A DNA stretch of 64,000 bases from Acidobacteriota bacterium (GCA_021325515.1 JAJPHC010000060.1:1-64000), one strand, 5' to 3'. Shown: positions 1-9,281, counted from the stretch's first letter. Translations and numbers: made by a program. Notes: a model not told the origin generated them from the sequence alone.

Positions 1-104
1 GGTGGAACGACCGCGTTCTACCTCTGGCCAATAAGACCTATGGGCGGAACGACTGCGTTCTGCCTATAGGTCCCATAGGTCCCATAGGTCCCATCGTCCC
101 ATCC
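1..104. repeat. hairpin and 9-base tandem repeats downstream of smpB
   Basis: The segment 35-72 forms a near-perfect hairpin: the arm at 35-51 pairs with 56-72 at 15 of 17 positions around a 4-base loop. An imperfect direct copy of its core (GGAACGACNGCGTTCT) lies at about 4-19. The right arm runs into tandem 9-base units of the form GTCCCATAG up to about 97. It sits just past the smpB stop, so it may end smpB transcription. The same 9-base unit recurs at 35.4 kb and 57.0 kb. Confidence 0.7.
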
Positions 105-575
105 CTAACCTCGCAGCTTTTTGGCTGCTGCGGCCTCGCGGTCGGCTTCCCGCCGCTTTTCTGTCTCGCGCTTGTCGTACTGCTTCTTTCCGCGCACGAC
201 TGCGATCTCGGCCTTCACCCGGCTGCCCTTGAAGTAGAGCCGCAGCGGAACGACGGTGAGGCCCTTCTCGACGATCTGGCCGGTGAGCTTTTCGATCTCG
301 CGCTTGTGCAGGAGCAGCTTGCGCGTCCGCTCCGGCTCGTGGTTTTCCCGATTGCCGTGCGAATACGGCGAGATGTGCGCGCCGTGGAGAAACGCCTCGC
401 CGCCCTTCACCTCGACGTAGCTGTCCTTGAAATTCACCCGTGCATCGCGCAGCGACTTCACCTCGGTGCCCGTCAGGGCGATGCCCGCCTCGAACTTGTC
501 GAGCACGAAATAGTCGTGAAACGCCTTCTTATTCGAGGCGATCACCTTTTCACCGCTGTCTGGCTTCTTCGCCAT
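105..575 (-). CDS. smpB: SsrA-binding protein SmpB
   Basis: SmpB binds tmRNA (SsrA) and delivers it to stalled ribosomes for trans-translation; it acts in the cytosol. The 156-residue product has the normal family length and typical blocks: an N-terminal [18 protein letters not shown] stretch, GTEVKSLR, and a lysine/arginine-rich C-terminal tail ([19 protein letters not shown]) that in the family enters the mRNA channel. The start is the ATG complementary to 573-575. The gene is divergent from the S9 peptidase gene, with 79 bases between them. The ssrA gene itself is not in this window. Confidence 0.96.
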   Translation of the reverse strand: MAKKPDSGEKVIASNKKAFHDYFVLDKFEAGIALTGTEVKSLRDARVNFKDSYVEVKGGEAFLHGAHISPYSHGNRENHEPERTRKLLLHKREIEKLTGQIVEKGLTVVPLRLYFKGSRVKAEIAVVRGKKQYDKRETEKRREADREAAAAKKLRG

Positions 576-654
576 GGGGGCGCGATTCTACCCGCAACTA
601 ACGCACCATTCGTGCGTATAGTCCCTCCGAAGGAAATCTTCAGAAGGAGTCTTC

Positions 655-2625
655 ATGCACCATCGACTGCAGTCGATCGCTCGAGCTGTGACGCTCGCGG
701 CAATCACCATCGCTCCTGCGGCGGCCACGCTCGCCGAATTGCCACCGCTCATTCCTCGCGAGACGCTCTTCGGAAATCCGGAGCGCACGTCGCCCAAGCT
801 CTCGCCGGACGGCACGAAGCTGGCGTGGATCGCACCCGACAAGAAAAACGTCCTGCAGGTCTGGGTGAAGACCCTCGGCAAGGATGACGACAAGGTCATC
901 ACCGCGGACAAGAAGCGCGGAATCCGCCAGTACTCCTGGGCCGAGGACAACAAGACGATCCTCTACGCGCAGGACAATGACGGCGACGAGAACTTCCACA
1001 TCTACGGAGTCGATCTCGAGACCGGCACGATTCGCGATTACACCCCGTTCATCGGAGCACGCGCCACGCCGGAAGCGACCGACGTGTCTCATCCGGACGA
1101 GATGCTGGTGACGATCAACGCGCGCGACCGGCGACTGTTCGACGTCTACCGCCTGACGCTCTCCACCGGCGCTCTCGTCCTCGAGGCGAAGAATCCTGGC
1201 GATCTCGCCGGCTGGATCACCGACAAAGACCTGCACGTGCGCGGCGGACAGGCATCGACGCCCGACGGCGGCACCGAGATCCGCATCTACGACAACGGCA
1301 CCTGGAAGACGTGGCTGACCGCATCCGCAGAAGACGATGTGAACGTCGTCGATGTCACGCCGGACGGCAAGGGATTCGTGATCCAGTCATCGCTCGGAAG
1401 AGACACCTCCGCCGTCGTCATTCGCAACATCGCGGACAAGAGCGAGAAGGTCGTCGCCTCCTCGCCTGAATCGGACGCCGAGGAAGTGCAGATCAATCCC
1501 AACACGCACACGATCGAGGCGGTCTCCTTCGCGCCGGGGCGGAAGAACTGGACCGTCGTCGACCCGAGCGTGAAGCCGGACTTCGAGGCGCTGGCGAAGG
1601 TGAACGACGGCGACTTCTCGATCGTGAATCGCGATCGCGCCGACAAGACGTGGCTCGTTGCGTACACGTCCGATCACGGCCCGGTGCGCTTCTACTCGTA
1701 CGACCGCACGGCCCGGAAAGCCACGTTCCTCTTCACCGCACGTCCGAAGCTGGAGAACGTGCAGCTCGCATCGATGAAGCCGGTGGTCATCACGGCACGC
1801 GACGGTCTCAAGCTGCACTCGTACCTCACGCTGCCGGCCGGCGTCGAGCCGAAGAACCTGCCGATGGTGCTCTTCGTTCATGGCGGCCCGTGGGCCCGCG
1901 ACACGTGGGGCTACAGCGGCATGACGCAGTGGCTCGCGAATCGCGGCTACGCCGTTCTGCAGGTCAACTTCCGTTCGTCGACCGGCTTCGGCAAGAAGTT
2001 TCTGCACGCCGGCGACAAGCAGTGGGGCCTGAAGATGCAGGACGATCTGACCGATGCCGTGAACTGGGCAGTCAAACAGGGCTATGCGGATCCGAAGAAA
2101 GTCGCGATCCTCGGCGGCTCCTACGGCGGCTACGCCACACTCGCCGGACTCGCATTCACACCTGAGGTCTACGCCTGCAGCGTGGACATCGTCGGCCCAT
2201 CGAACCTCAAGACGCTCATCGGCTCGATCCCACCGTACTGGAAACCGCTGCGCGCGATCTTCGACGCACGCATGGGCAACGTCGATGATCCGAAGGAAGC
2301 GGAGCTCGTGAAGAACGCGTCGCCGCTGTTCAAGGCGGACCGGATCACGAAGCCTCTGCTCATCGGACAGGGTGCAAACGATCCGCGCGTGAACCACGCG
2401 GAGTCAGAGCAGATCGTCAGCGCGATCGAGAAGAACAACGGCAGCGTGACCTACGTCGTCTATTCGGATGAGGGGCACGGATTCGCGCGTCCCGAGAACT
2501 CGATTGACTTCAACGCCCGCGCCGAGCAGTTCCTCTCGCAATGCCTCGGCGGCCGCTTCGAGCCGCTCAATGGCGAGAAGATCCCGGGATCGACCGCCAG
2601 CGTCAAGGTCGTCACGAAGAAATAG
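655..2625 (+). CDS. secreted prolyl oligopeptidase-family (S9) serine peptidase
   Basis: A 656-residue S9 peptidase, expected to cleave oligopeptides in the periplasm. Residues 1 to about 27 form a signal peptide ending in an Ala-rich stretch. Residues about 40-370 carry WD/PD40-like propeller repeats (for example SPKLSPDGTKLAWI). The C-terminal alpha/beta hydrolase has FVHGGPWARDTWGY, the nucleophile elbow GGSYGG (Ser489), Asp576 in GANDPRVNH and His608 in DEGHGF, so the triad looks complete. The start ATG follows a good ribosome site (AGAAGGAG, 641-648). A strong terminator lies just after the stop, so it is probably monocistronic. The exact S9 subfamily is not assigned. Confidence 0.92.
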   Translation: MHHRLQSIARAVTLAAITIAPAAATLAELPPLIPRETLFGNPERTSPKLSPDGTKLAWIAPDKKNVLQVWVKTLGKDDDKVITADKKRGIRQYSWAEDNKTILYAQDNDGDENFHIYGVDLETGTIRDYTPFIGARATPEATDVSHPDEMLVTINARDRRLFDVYRLTLSTGALVLEAKNPGDLAGWITDKDLHVRGGQASTPDGGTEIRIYDNGTWKTWLTASAEDDVNVVDVTPDGKGFVIQSSLGRDTSAVVIRNIADKSEKVVASSPESDAEEVQINPNTHTIEAVSFAPGRKNWTVVDPSVKPDFEALAKVNDGDFSIVNRDRADKTWLVAYTSDHGPVRFYSYDRTARKATFLFTARPKLENVQLASMKPVVITARDGLKLHSYLTLPAGVEPKNLPMVLFVHGGPWARDTWGYSGMTQWLANRGYAVLQVNFRSSTGFGKKFLHAGDKQWGLKMQDDLTDAVNWAVKQGYADPKKVAILGGSYGGYATLAGLAFTPEVYACSVDIVGPSNLKTLIGSIPPYWKPLRAIFDARMGNVDDPKEAELVKNASPLFKADRITKPLLIGQGANDPRVNHAESEQIVSAIEKNNGSVTYVVYSDEGHGFARPENSIDFNARAEQFLSQCLGGRFEPLNGEKIPGSTASVKVVTKK

Positions 2626-2633
2626 GCAACAGA

Positions 2634-2712
2634 CAGAAGCAGGCAGCAGGGCCGGGAGCGAATCCCGGCCTTTTCTTTCCTGCTGCCTGCTGTCTGCTGC
2701 CTGCTGCCTGTC
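2634..2712. repeat. nested inverted repeats of CTGCCTG-type heptamers
   Basis: The left arm (about 2634-2649, CAGAAGCAGGCAGCAG) and the right arm (about 2679-2711, four or five CTGCCTG/CTGTCTG heptamers) are inverted relative to each other and enclose the intrinsic terminator at 2650-2677. Transcription of the region would give a long two-storey hairpin. Related CAGGCAG/GGCAACA units occur at 22195-22231 and 34242-34292. Confidence 0.7.
2650..2677 (+). terminator. rho-independent terminator after the S9 peptidase gene
   Basis: A perfect 8-bp stem GGCCGGGA (2650-2657) and TCCCGGCC (2663-2670) with a 5-base loop, followed by TTTTCTTT. It lies 24 bases past the S9 stop codon and separates it from the GAPDH gene. 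Confidence 0.85.
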
Positions 2713-2749
2713 ATACAATCGCCCCGAAAATCCGAAATCGGGAGTTTCC

Positions 2750-3808
2750 ATGGCTGCGAAGAAGCACATCGTTCATGTTGTCGGTACCGGTACGATCGGC
2801 GAGCCGCTGATCGGAATGTTCACGGAGTTCAAGGACAAGTGGGGCATCGACGAAGTCACGTTCCACAAGCGGACGCCGAACTCGGACGACCGCGCCATGA
2901 TCAACTCTCTGCTGAACCGCGGAGCGCGGCTCGCGGCTGACGAGCAGGCGCGCGATGATTTCGCGCGGCTTGGCCATCGCGTCTCCTACACCGCCGAAGA
3001 AGCGGTCGAGCGCGCGACGGTCGTCGTCGACTGCTCGCCGGCGGGCAACGACAACAAGCACTTCTACCAGAGCGTCAAGGGTCCGAAGGGATTCATGGCG
3101 CAGGGCTCGGAGTTCGGCTTCGGCAAGCCGTATGCGCGCGGCATCAACGATGAAGTGCAGTCGCCCGACGAGCGCTTCGTGCAGATCGTTTCCTGCAACA
3201 CGCACAACATCTCCGTCCTGTTGAAGACGATCGCCACCCACAACGGAAAAATGTCGCTGGAGTCAGGACAGTTCGTCTGCATGCGCCGCGCGAACGACGT
3301 CTCCGACGCGAAGTCGTTCCTGGCAGCGCCGCAGGCCGGCAGACACGACGATCATGAGTTCGGCACGCATCACGCGCGCGATGCGCATCATCTCTTCCAG
3401 ACCGTCGGCGAGAAGCTGAACCTCTTCTCCTCCGCGATCAAGATCAACACGCAGTACATGCACACGCTCTGGTTCAACCTCGAGCTGAAGCACGACACGT
3501 CGCTCGAAGAAGTCAAGAACGCGCTGCGCGCGAATCCACGCGTGGCGTGCACGAACAAGCGGTCGGTCAACCAGATCTTCTCGTTCGGCCGTGATCATGG
3601 CTACTACGGCCGCATCCTCTCCCAGACCGTCATGCCGATGTCGACGCTCACCGTGCCGCGGCCGCGCAAAGTCGTCGGCTTCTGCTACACGCCGCAGGAC
3701 GGCAACTCGCTCCTCTCATCGGTTGCGGCAACGCTCCGTTACCTCGACGCGAACAAGATGGAAGAGCGGCTCGACGTGTTGCGTCCGTACATCTTCCGTG
3801 AGATCTGA
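2750..3808 (+). CDS. type II (archaeal-like) glyceraldehyde-3-phosphate dehydrogenase family protein
   Basis: A 352-residue protein with an N-terminal dinucleotide-binding turn (IVHVVGTGTIGEPL) and a catalytic-type motif SCNTHN, with Cys149 as the expected thiol. This is the position and setting of the type II GAPDHs of archaea (SCNTTGL), not of the usual bacterial type I enzyme. A later His-rich block (RHDDHEFGTHHARD) resembles their HHGPD region. The start ATG at 2750 follows GGGAG at 2740-2744; the open frame extends upstream only through terminator and repeat DNA. The role would be oxidation of glyceraldehyde 3-phosphate in the cytosol, inferred from family. The Thr-Gly after SCNT is His-Asn here, so activity and cofactor need testing. 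Confidence 0.75.
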   Translation: MAAKKHIVHVVGTGTIGEPLIGMFTEFKDKWGIDEVTFHKRTPNSDDRAMINSLLNRGARLAADEQARDDFARLGHRVSYTAEEAVERATVVVDCSPAGNDNKHFYQSVKGPKGFMAQGSEFGFGKPYARGINDEVQSPDERFVQIVSCNTHNISVLLKTIATHNGKMSLESGQFVCMRRANDVSDAKSFLAAPQAGRHDDHEFGTHHARDAHHLFQTVGEKLNLFSSAIKINTQYMHTLWFNLELKHDTSLEEVKNALRANPRVACTNKRSVNQIFSFGRDHGYYGRILSQTVMPMSTLTVPRPRKVVGFCYTPQDGNSLLSSVAATLRYLDANKMEERLDVLRPYIFREI

Positions 3809-4247
3809 TCCGGGCGAGCGGACCTCGCGTCCGCTCCTCTATTTCTTCATCGCCGCGCTGACCATCGCCGTCTGCGTGATCCAGTATCTGCGCGGCGGCC
3901 CTTACTTCGCCCGCGCCGCGACTGTGTTCTCGCACCCGCGCAAGGGCCAGATCGACGCGGCCGACACGATCGTGCTCTGCCAGCGCGTCGTGAAGATGCT
4001 GCCGCGCGGCGCTTCGGTGACCTGTGTCCGTCCGGTGGAAGGTGTGACGAGATCGGAATACAGCAACTTCCTGATCGCGGCCGGCATGCTGCCGCGGCAG
4101 AACGTGGTTCCGCCGGAGTATGCCGGCCTGATGACGCCTCCCGAACAGATGTGCGATTACGTAATCGCGATTCGCGATCCGCTCGATCACCCCCGCTACA
4201 AGCTCGTCGCTGAGTGGCCCGAGGGCCGCCTTTATCACCGGCAATGA
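3798..4247 (+). CDS. small membrane-anchored hypothetical protein
   Basis: I do not recognise this 149-residue protein. The proposed GTG start lies inside the end of the GAPDH gene (11-base overlap), which suggests translational coupling. Residues about 11-28 (RPLLYFFIAALTIAVCVI) form one membrane segment, followed by a roughly 120-residue soluble part with three cysteines and no known motif. The stop overlaps the ATG of the next gene (ATGA), so it is probably cotranslated with the polytopic membrane protein and may be its accessory subunit; that pairing is inference. Confidence 0.65.
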   Translation: MRSDPGERTSRPLLYFFIAALTIAVCVIQYLRGGPYFARAATVFSHPRKGQIDAADTIVLCQRVVKMLPRGASVTCVRPVEGVTRSEYSNFLIAAGMLPRQNVVPPEYAGLMTPPEQMCDYVIAIRDPLDHPRYKLVAEWPEGRLYHRQ

Positions 4248-5476
4248 CCCTGTTCCTCTTTCTCGCCGCGATCCTCCTGCTTACGCTCGAAGGGCTCGTC
4301 ATCTGCTTCGTACCGCTGATGCAGCGGATCGCGATCGGCGGCCGGCTCGCGGTGGCGTTCGCGACCGGGCTCGTCATCAACGCTCTGCTTCTCAGTTTCG
4401 AATCCGTGCTGCGAATCCCCTGGTCGCGGTCCGCGCTGCTGATTCCGTCGATTCTGATTGCAGCGGCCGGAATCGTCGCTGCGCGCAGGCTGTCGTGGAC
4501 AATGGAGCGTCCATCACGCGACTGGATTCCGGCCGCCGTGATCATGGTGATCATGATCTACGGCGCGGCAACCGCGCGCCTGACCTGCGGCGATCTGATC
4601 CTCTTCTGGGGCCCGAAGGCCGTCCGCTTCGCAACTGCCGGAACGATCGATGTCGCGTATCTCGGCAGCGGGCACTACTACCTCGCGCATCCCGACTATC
4701 CGCCGCTCCTCCCTCTCACCTACGCCTGGGGCATCAATGCGGCGCGCACGATGTCGTGGTTCGGCGCGGTAGTCCTCACGCAGTTCCTTCTCCTCGCGAG
4801 CATCCTTGTCGTGGGGGCGTTCACGCGTAAGCCGCTCTATGCGTCGCTGTTCGCCGCCGTGCTCGGGGCGGGAGCGGCCGTCGCGATGATCGCCGGCGCA
4901 GCCGACATGTTGCTCGTCTTCTTCGAGATCGTCGCCGTCTGCGCGCTGACATTCGAAGAAGAGGATCGCAGCTCGCTGATCGTTGCCGCGGTCGCACTCC
5001 TCGGTGCCGCGATGACGAAGGTCGAGGGTGCATCGCTGTCGGCGATCATCGTGCTCGCCTTCGCGATCACCCGCCGCCGCTTCCTCGCATCCGCGGCGAT
5101 GTTCATCCCCCCAGCCGCCTTCCTCGCGGTGTGGGTCGCGTGCATGCGGCGATTCCAGCTCTTCGATAGCTACAACCCGTCGAAGCCGCTGCGACTCGAC
5201 CACCTCGGCATCGTGTTCCGCGAGATGGTGAGGGAGACGTCGTATCGGACGTTTTACCTGCCGTGGATCGCGGCCATCGGCCCGATGTTCACCGGGCGGA
5301 ACGTCCGCCGCGCGGCCTTTCCGCTGCTCGTCGGAATCTTCGTCATCGGCTGCACGGCGTGGTTCTATCTCCACACGGATGCCGACCCGACTTTCTGGGT
5401 CCGTACCTCGGCAACTCGCGTCCTTTTGACCTCGCTTGCTCCATTCGTGGTTGCCACGGCGGCGGCGAATGAGTAG
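4244..5476 (+). CDS. polytopic membrane protein, GT-C glycosyltransferase-like
   Basis: A 410-residue protein with many hydrophobic segments from the first residues onward. The first extramembrane loop contains LTCGDLILFWGPKAVRF and HPDYPPLLPLTYAWG. An acidic residue after the first or second membrane helix followed by a YPPL-type loop is typical of GT-C enzymes that use polyprenyl-phosphate sugars. No close family can be named from sequence alone. The start at 4244 gives a 4-base overlap with the upstream gene; a further in-frame ATG at 4214 lies inside that gene. accD follows after 11 bases. Confidence 0.7.
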   Translation: MTLFLFLAAILLLTLEGLVICFVPLMQRIAIGGRLAVAFATGLVINALLLSFESVLRIPWSRSALLIPSILIAAAGIVAARRLSWTMERPSRDWIPAAVIMVIMIYGAATARLTCGDLILFWGPKAVRFATAGTIDVAYLGSGHYYLAHPDYPPLLPLTYAWGINAARTMSWFGAVVLTQFLLLASILVVGAFTRKPLYASLFAAVLGAGAAVAMIAGAADMLLVFFEIVAVCALTFEEEDRSSLIVAAVALLGAAMTKVEGASLSAIIVLAFAITRRRFLASAAMFIPPAAFLAVWVACMRRFQLFDSYNPSKPLRLDHLGIVFREMVRETSYRTFYLPWIAAIGPMFTGRNVRRAAFPLLVGIFVIGCTAWFYLHTDADPTFWVRTSATRVLLTSLAPFVVATAAANE

Positions 5477-5487
5477 AGTCGCCCACC

Positions 5488-6333
5488 GTGGCGTGGTTCC
5501 GTAAAGAGAAGAAGCCGAAGGAAGCGGTCGAAAAGTCGACCGCGATCCCTGAGGGCCTGTGGGTCAAGTGCGATGACTGCAAGGAGATCGTCTACCGGAA
5601 GGAAGTCGAGCAGAACCTCAGCGTCTGCCCGAAGTGCAGCTATCACTTCCGCTTGAGCGCGCGCGAGCGCTTCTCGATGCTGTTCGACGACGCGCAGTAC
5701 AAAGAGTTCGCGACGAATATCAAGTCGGGCGATCCTCTCGAATTCAAGGACACGAAGCGCTATCGCGACCGCCTCAAGGTGTACGAGGCACGCGTCGGCA
5801 AGGGCGACGCCGTTCTCTGCGCCGAGGGAAAACTCGAAGGAGTGAACGTCGTGATCTCCGCCATGGAGTACGCCTTCATGGGCGGCTCGATGGGCTCGGT
5901 CGTCGGCGAGAAGCTGACGCTCGCCGCGGAGCGCGCGCTCGACAAGGGTGAGCCGCTGATCATCGTCTCCTGCTCGGGCGGCGCGCGCATGCAGGAAGGC
6001 ATCCTGTCGCTGATGCAGATGGCGAAGATCTCTGCCGCACTGGCGCGTCTCGCCGAGGCTCGCCTGCCCTACATCTCGGTGCTGACCGACCCGACGACGG
6101 GCGGCGTGACGGCGTCGTACGCAATGCTGGGCGATCTCAACATCGCGGAGCCCAAGGCGCTGATCGGATTCGCCGGACCGCGCGTCATCGAGCAGACGAT
6201 CCGGCAGACGCTGCCTGAGGGATTCCAGCGCGCCGAATTCCTCGTGGAGCACGGCATGGTGGACCTCATCACGCATCGCGCGGAGATGAAGGCGACGCTC
6301 GGCCGTTTCCTCCGCTGCTTCCTCGCGAAGTAG
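5488..6333 (+). CDS. accD: acetyl-CoA carboxylase carboxyltransferase subunit beta
   Basis: AccD pairs with AccA to transfer the carboxyl group from biotin to acetyl-CoA, the first step of fatty acid synthesis. The 281 residues match the family: an N-terminal zinc ribbon (CDDC and CPKC, about residues 29-51), then the crotonase-type core with EYAFMGGSMGSVVGEK, SCSGGARMQEG and DPTTGGVTASYAMLGD. The start is a GTG at 5488 (GTGGCGTGGTTCCG), giving the usual V/MAWFRK beginning. folC begins 11 bases downstream, the common accD-folC arrangement. accA is not in the window. Confidence 0.97.
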   Translation: MAWFRKEKKPKEAVEKSTAIPEGLWVKCDDCKEIVYRKEVEQNLSVCPKCSYHFRLSARERFSMLFDDAQYKEFATNIKSGDPLEFKDTKRYRDRLKVYEARVGKGDAVLCAEGKLEGVNVVISAMEYAFMGGSMGSVVGEKLTLAAERALDKGEPLIIVSCSGGARMQEGILSLMQMAKISAALARLAEARLPYISVLTDPTTGGVTASYAMLGDLNIAEPKALIGFAGPRVIEQTIRQTLPEGFQRAEFLVEHGMVDLITHRAEMKATLGRFLRCFLAK

Positions 6334-6343
6334 CCGCGGCTGA

Positions 6344-7552
6344 ATGCGAGAGGCGCTCGAGTATCTCGATTCGCTCCAGGCATCGGGCATTCGCCCCGGG
6401 CTCGGCCGTATGCGGGCGATGCTCCGCTCGCTTCGCCATCCCGAGCGCACGTACCCCTCGATCATCGTCGCGGGAACGAACGGCAAGGGATCGACTTCGG
6501 CGACGATCGCATCCGTCCTCCAGGAGTCGGGCTACCGCACCGGCTTCTACACGTCGCCGCATCTCGTCGACATTCGCGAGCGCTGGAAGATCGGCGGCTC
6601 GATGATCGAGCCCGAGCTGCTGCAACGCTCGGTTGAGATGCTGCGCGACGCCGCAGACCGCGTCGCAATCACGCCGACCTACTTCGAGGCACTCACGATC
6701 GTCGCCTTCATCGCCTTCGATCTCGCCGGCTGCGAGGTGGCCGTGCTCGAGGTGGGAATGGGCGGGCGCCTCGACGCAACGAACGTCATCCGCCCGATCG
6801 CCTCCGTCATCACGCCCATCGGCATGGATCACATGGAGTACCTCGGCAGCACCCTCCGCAAAATCGCCGCGGAAAAAGCCGGCATCATCCATCGCGGATC
6901 CATCGTGCTCACCTCCAACGATGATCCGAAGATCCTCGAAGTCCTTCGCCGCCGCGCCGCGCAGTTCGACAATCGCTTCATTCATGTCATGGAAGAACAT
7001 GACTCCGTCCTGGCCGGCGAGTTTCAGCGCCGCAACACCGGACTCGCCGTGCGCACCGCGCGCGAACTGCAAACGATCCTTCCGCAGATCACCGACGAGA
7101 GCATCGAGCGCGGCGTAGCGAAGACACGCTGGCGCGGACGCCTCGAGAAATTCGAGATCGGCGAAACGAACATCTGGGTCGACGGTTGCCACAACCCGCA
7201 CGCGGTGCAGGCCGTGATTCCTTTCATCATGGACTCGCTCGCGAGGCCGCGGCTGCTCGTGTTCGGCATCATGAGCGACAAGGCAGTCATGCCGGTGGTC
7301 GAGGAGCTCTTCCCGCTGTTCGATCACGTCATCGTCACCGAGCCTTATCCGCCGCGCTCCATGCGTACGGATGTGCTCCTCGATGCGGCGCGCACGCTCG
7401 GCGTCAGCGCTACGGCGGAGAAGCAGCCGGACGACGCGATGCGCAGCGCGCTCGCGTCAGACTACCGCTCGATCTTCGTCGGCGGCTCGCTCTACCTCGC
7501 CGGCGCTGCCGTCGGATTTCTCGACGCGCAGCACGAAGAGCGCGGTCAGTAG
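6344..7552 (+). CDS. folC: bifunctional folylpolyglutamate/dihydrofolate synthase
   Basis: A Mur-ligase-family enzyme that adds glutamate to folates (and possibly to dihydropteroate). The 402 residues include the P-loop VAGTNGKGSTSATIA near residue 45, the YFEALT and EVGMGGRLDATN blocks, HMEYLG, and the C-terminal domain motif VDGCHNPHAV. It ends in the usual GSLYLAG region. It follows accD at 11 bases and is probably cotranscribed with it. The last 96 bases overlap the end of the convergent membrane-protein gene. Confidence 0.96.
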   Translation: MREALEYLDSLQASGIRPGLGRMRAMLRSLRHPERTYPSIIVAGTNGKGSTSATIASVLQESGYRTGFYTSPHLVDIRERWKIGGSMIEPELLQRSVEMLRDAADRVAITPTYFEALTIVAFIAFDLAGCEVAVLEVGMGGRLDATNVIRPIASVITPIGMDHMEYLGSTLRKIAAEKAGIIHRGSIVLTSNDDPKILEVLRRRAAQFDNRFIHVMEEHDSVLAGEFQRRNTGLAVRTARELQTILPQITDESIERGVAKTRWRGRLEKFEIGETNIWVDGCHNPHAVQAVIPFIMDSLARPRLLVFGIMSDKAVMPVVEELFPLFDHVIVTEPYPPRSMRTDVLLDAARTLGVSATAEKQPDDAMRSALASDYRSIFVGGSLYLAGAAVGFLDAQHEERGQ

Positions 7553-9232
7553 CGTCAGCGACGAGAGCAGCCACGCGGCAACCGTCAGCGCACGGCGCCG
7601 CCCGAAGCGCAACTCGAGATGATGCGTGCCGGGCGGAACGACCACACCAAGCCGGTCGAGATCCACGGCTTCGGTGCGGAATCGTGTTGCGCCTTCCACG
7701 GCGGTCCAGGAGCGGAAGTAACTCTGATTCAACATGACCAGCGCCGGCCCGGCGACGTCGACGTAGATCGTCTGCCCCTTGCGCCTGTACGAAAGGATCC
7801 GCGCATCCGGCGCGGAGTCGAAGGCATTTCTCGCGATGTGGCCGGCTTCCGACTCGATCCTGTTCACCGCCTCGCCGATCGTCTTCACCGCGACGGTGCG
7901 CGGAATGATCATCGCCGGCGGTGCCGTCGCGATCGCGAGCCATCGCGGATTCTTCGTCGTGGACCAGCGCTCGATCGCGATGCGGCTCAGAATCGAATGC
8001 ATGTCGTCCGGCGACCGCGTGAGTGCGTACTGCAGGCCGGCGACCATCCCAAAGAGTGCGTCGCGATGCTGCGCGCGAAGACGATAGTCGGTGCGCGAAG
8101 CCACCTGTCCTCCCGGCAGCCCCTGCACGACCACGCGCTGTTCCGATGGCGTAACACGCGGCACGCCATAAGGCGCGTAGAGATCGATGAAGAGATTCAG
8201 CGGCAGCCAGACGAGCAGCGGAATGAACGTGCCCAGAAGCCAGTAGCGCTTCTCTTTCGAGCGCTCGTAAACGATCGCGCTGAGCACGATCAGCGCGGGA
8301 ATGCAGACCAGCATGAATTTCTCGGGATAGCGGCCGATGCGAATCCATGGCATAGCCTTCACGAGGAAGACGACCAGAGGGTTGTAGCGCCCCAGCGCCA
8401 GAAACAGCATCAGCAGCGCGATGATGCGGTAGCGCGAACGGATGAAGAGCGCCGGCAGCACGATGACACCGACGAACATCGTGAGGAAGAGATGCTGCGG
8501 AGGCGGCGGAAAGACCGGCCCGACGACGAGCTCGATCAGCCGTTGAGGAGCGAGCGACGCGTTGAGCGTCGTCGCGGCCGAGAACCCGCGCACCCGCTCG
8601 ACCTCAGAGGCGATCTCCGAATACGCGATCAACTGCGGCGAGGCAATCAGGACCGCGATGCCGATCGCAGCCAGCATGCTGCTCATGCGCATCCGGCCGA
8701 AGGCGAGGATTCCGACGGCGAGCGTGGCCGCGAGAATCGTCACCGGCTCGGTCGACAGCGCCATCAGACCGAACGCGGTGCCCAGCATGAGCGCGCTTCG
8801 CCGCTGGACGGCCCAGAACGCGAACGGGATCAAGGCCACGGCAGTGATGAGCGTGTAGAACGCGGTCGCGCTCAAGGCGAGACCGGAGAGCACATACAGC
8901 CACGCCCCGAAACGATTCCCCAGCGCGCGCATCGCGAACCATGCCGCGGCGAGGTGCAGCAGAAAGTGGAGATTGAACGCGACGTGCGCCGGCAGGAACA
9001 GGTAAAGAACGTTGTCGGGATAGAACGTCAGCGTGTTCGGATTGCCGGCCAGAGGCTGCCCGCCGCCGTCCGCGAAGTTCCACCATGGCAGTTCGCCCGC
9101 GCGGAACGTCTCCGCGGAAAAGACCTTGATCGGATAGTGCGTCGAGAAGTTGTCGCGGAAATAGAAGAAGCCGAATACGGACACCAGACAGCAGAGAACG
9201 GACAGGAGGATAGGTATGGCGACACGCCGCAT
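7457..9232 (-). CDS. YfhO-like polytopic membrane protein (GT-C type)
   Basis: A 591-residue protein with an N-terminal membrane helix, then a periplasmic-type loop with ELPWWNFADGGGQPLAGNP and FYPDNVLYLF. This W-N...G...NP...FYP pattern recurs in the products at 13657 and 50902, as does an RYPEKF signature. About ten hydrophobic segments precede a soluble C-terminal region ending in one or two more helices, the architecture of the YfhO family linked to glycosylation of envelope polymers. The start ATG (complement of 9230-9232) follows GGGGACC weakly; longer in-frame upstream sequence covers the divergent glyA start and is rejected. The 3' end overlaps folC by 96 bases. Confidence 0.8.
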   Translation of the reverse strand: MRRVAIPILLSVLCCLVSVFGFFYFRDNFSTHYPIKVFSAETFRAGELPWWNFADGGGQPLAGNPNTLTFYPDNVLYLFLPAHVAFNLHFLLHLAAAWFAMRALGNRFGAWLYVLSGLALSATAFYTLITAVALIPFAFWAVQRRSALMLGTAFGLMALSTEPVTILAATLAVGILAFGRMRMSSMLAAIGIAVLIASPQLIAYSEIASEVERVRGFSAATTLNASLAPQRLIELVVGPVFPPPPQHLFLTMFVGVIVLPALFIRSRYRIIALLMLFLALGRYNPLVVFLVKAMPWIRIGRYPEKFMLVCIPALIVLSAIVYERSKEKRYWLLGTFIPLLVWLPLNLFIDLYAPYGVPRVTPSEQRVVVQGLPGGQVASRTDYRLRAQHRDALFGMVAGLQYALTRSPDDMHSILSRIAIERWSTTKNPRWLAIATAPPAMIIPRTVAVKTIGEAVNRIESEAGHIARNAFDSAPDARILSYRRKGQTIYVDVAGPALVMLNQSYFRSWTAVEGATRFRTEAVDLDRLGVVVPPGTHHLELRFGRRRALTVAAWLLSSLTLLTALFVLRVEKSDGSAGEVERAADEDRAVV

Positions 9233-9281
9233 CGGTCCCCTGATTATCGAGTAAGATCGCCTCTTCTGGAGAAGGCAATCT

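Noticed and set aside
2468-2749. In-frame extension of the GAPDH gene upstream of 2750
   Set aside because: It passes through the end of the S9 gene, a terminator and repeat DNA; the ATG at 2750 has a ribosome site and family N-terminus.
9233-9281. Glycine or THF riboswitch before glyA
   Set aside because: Only 49 bases separate the divergent starts, too short for either aptamer.
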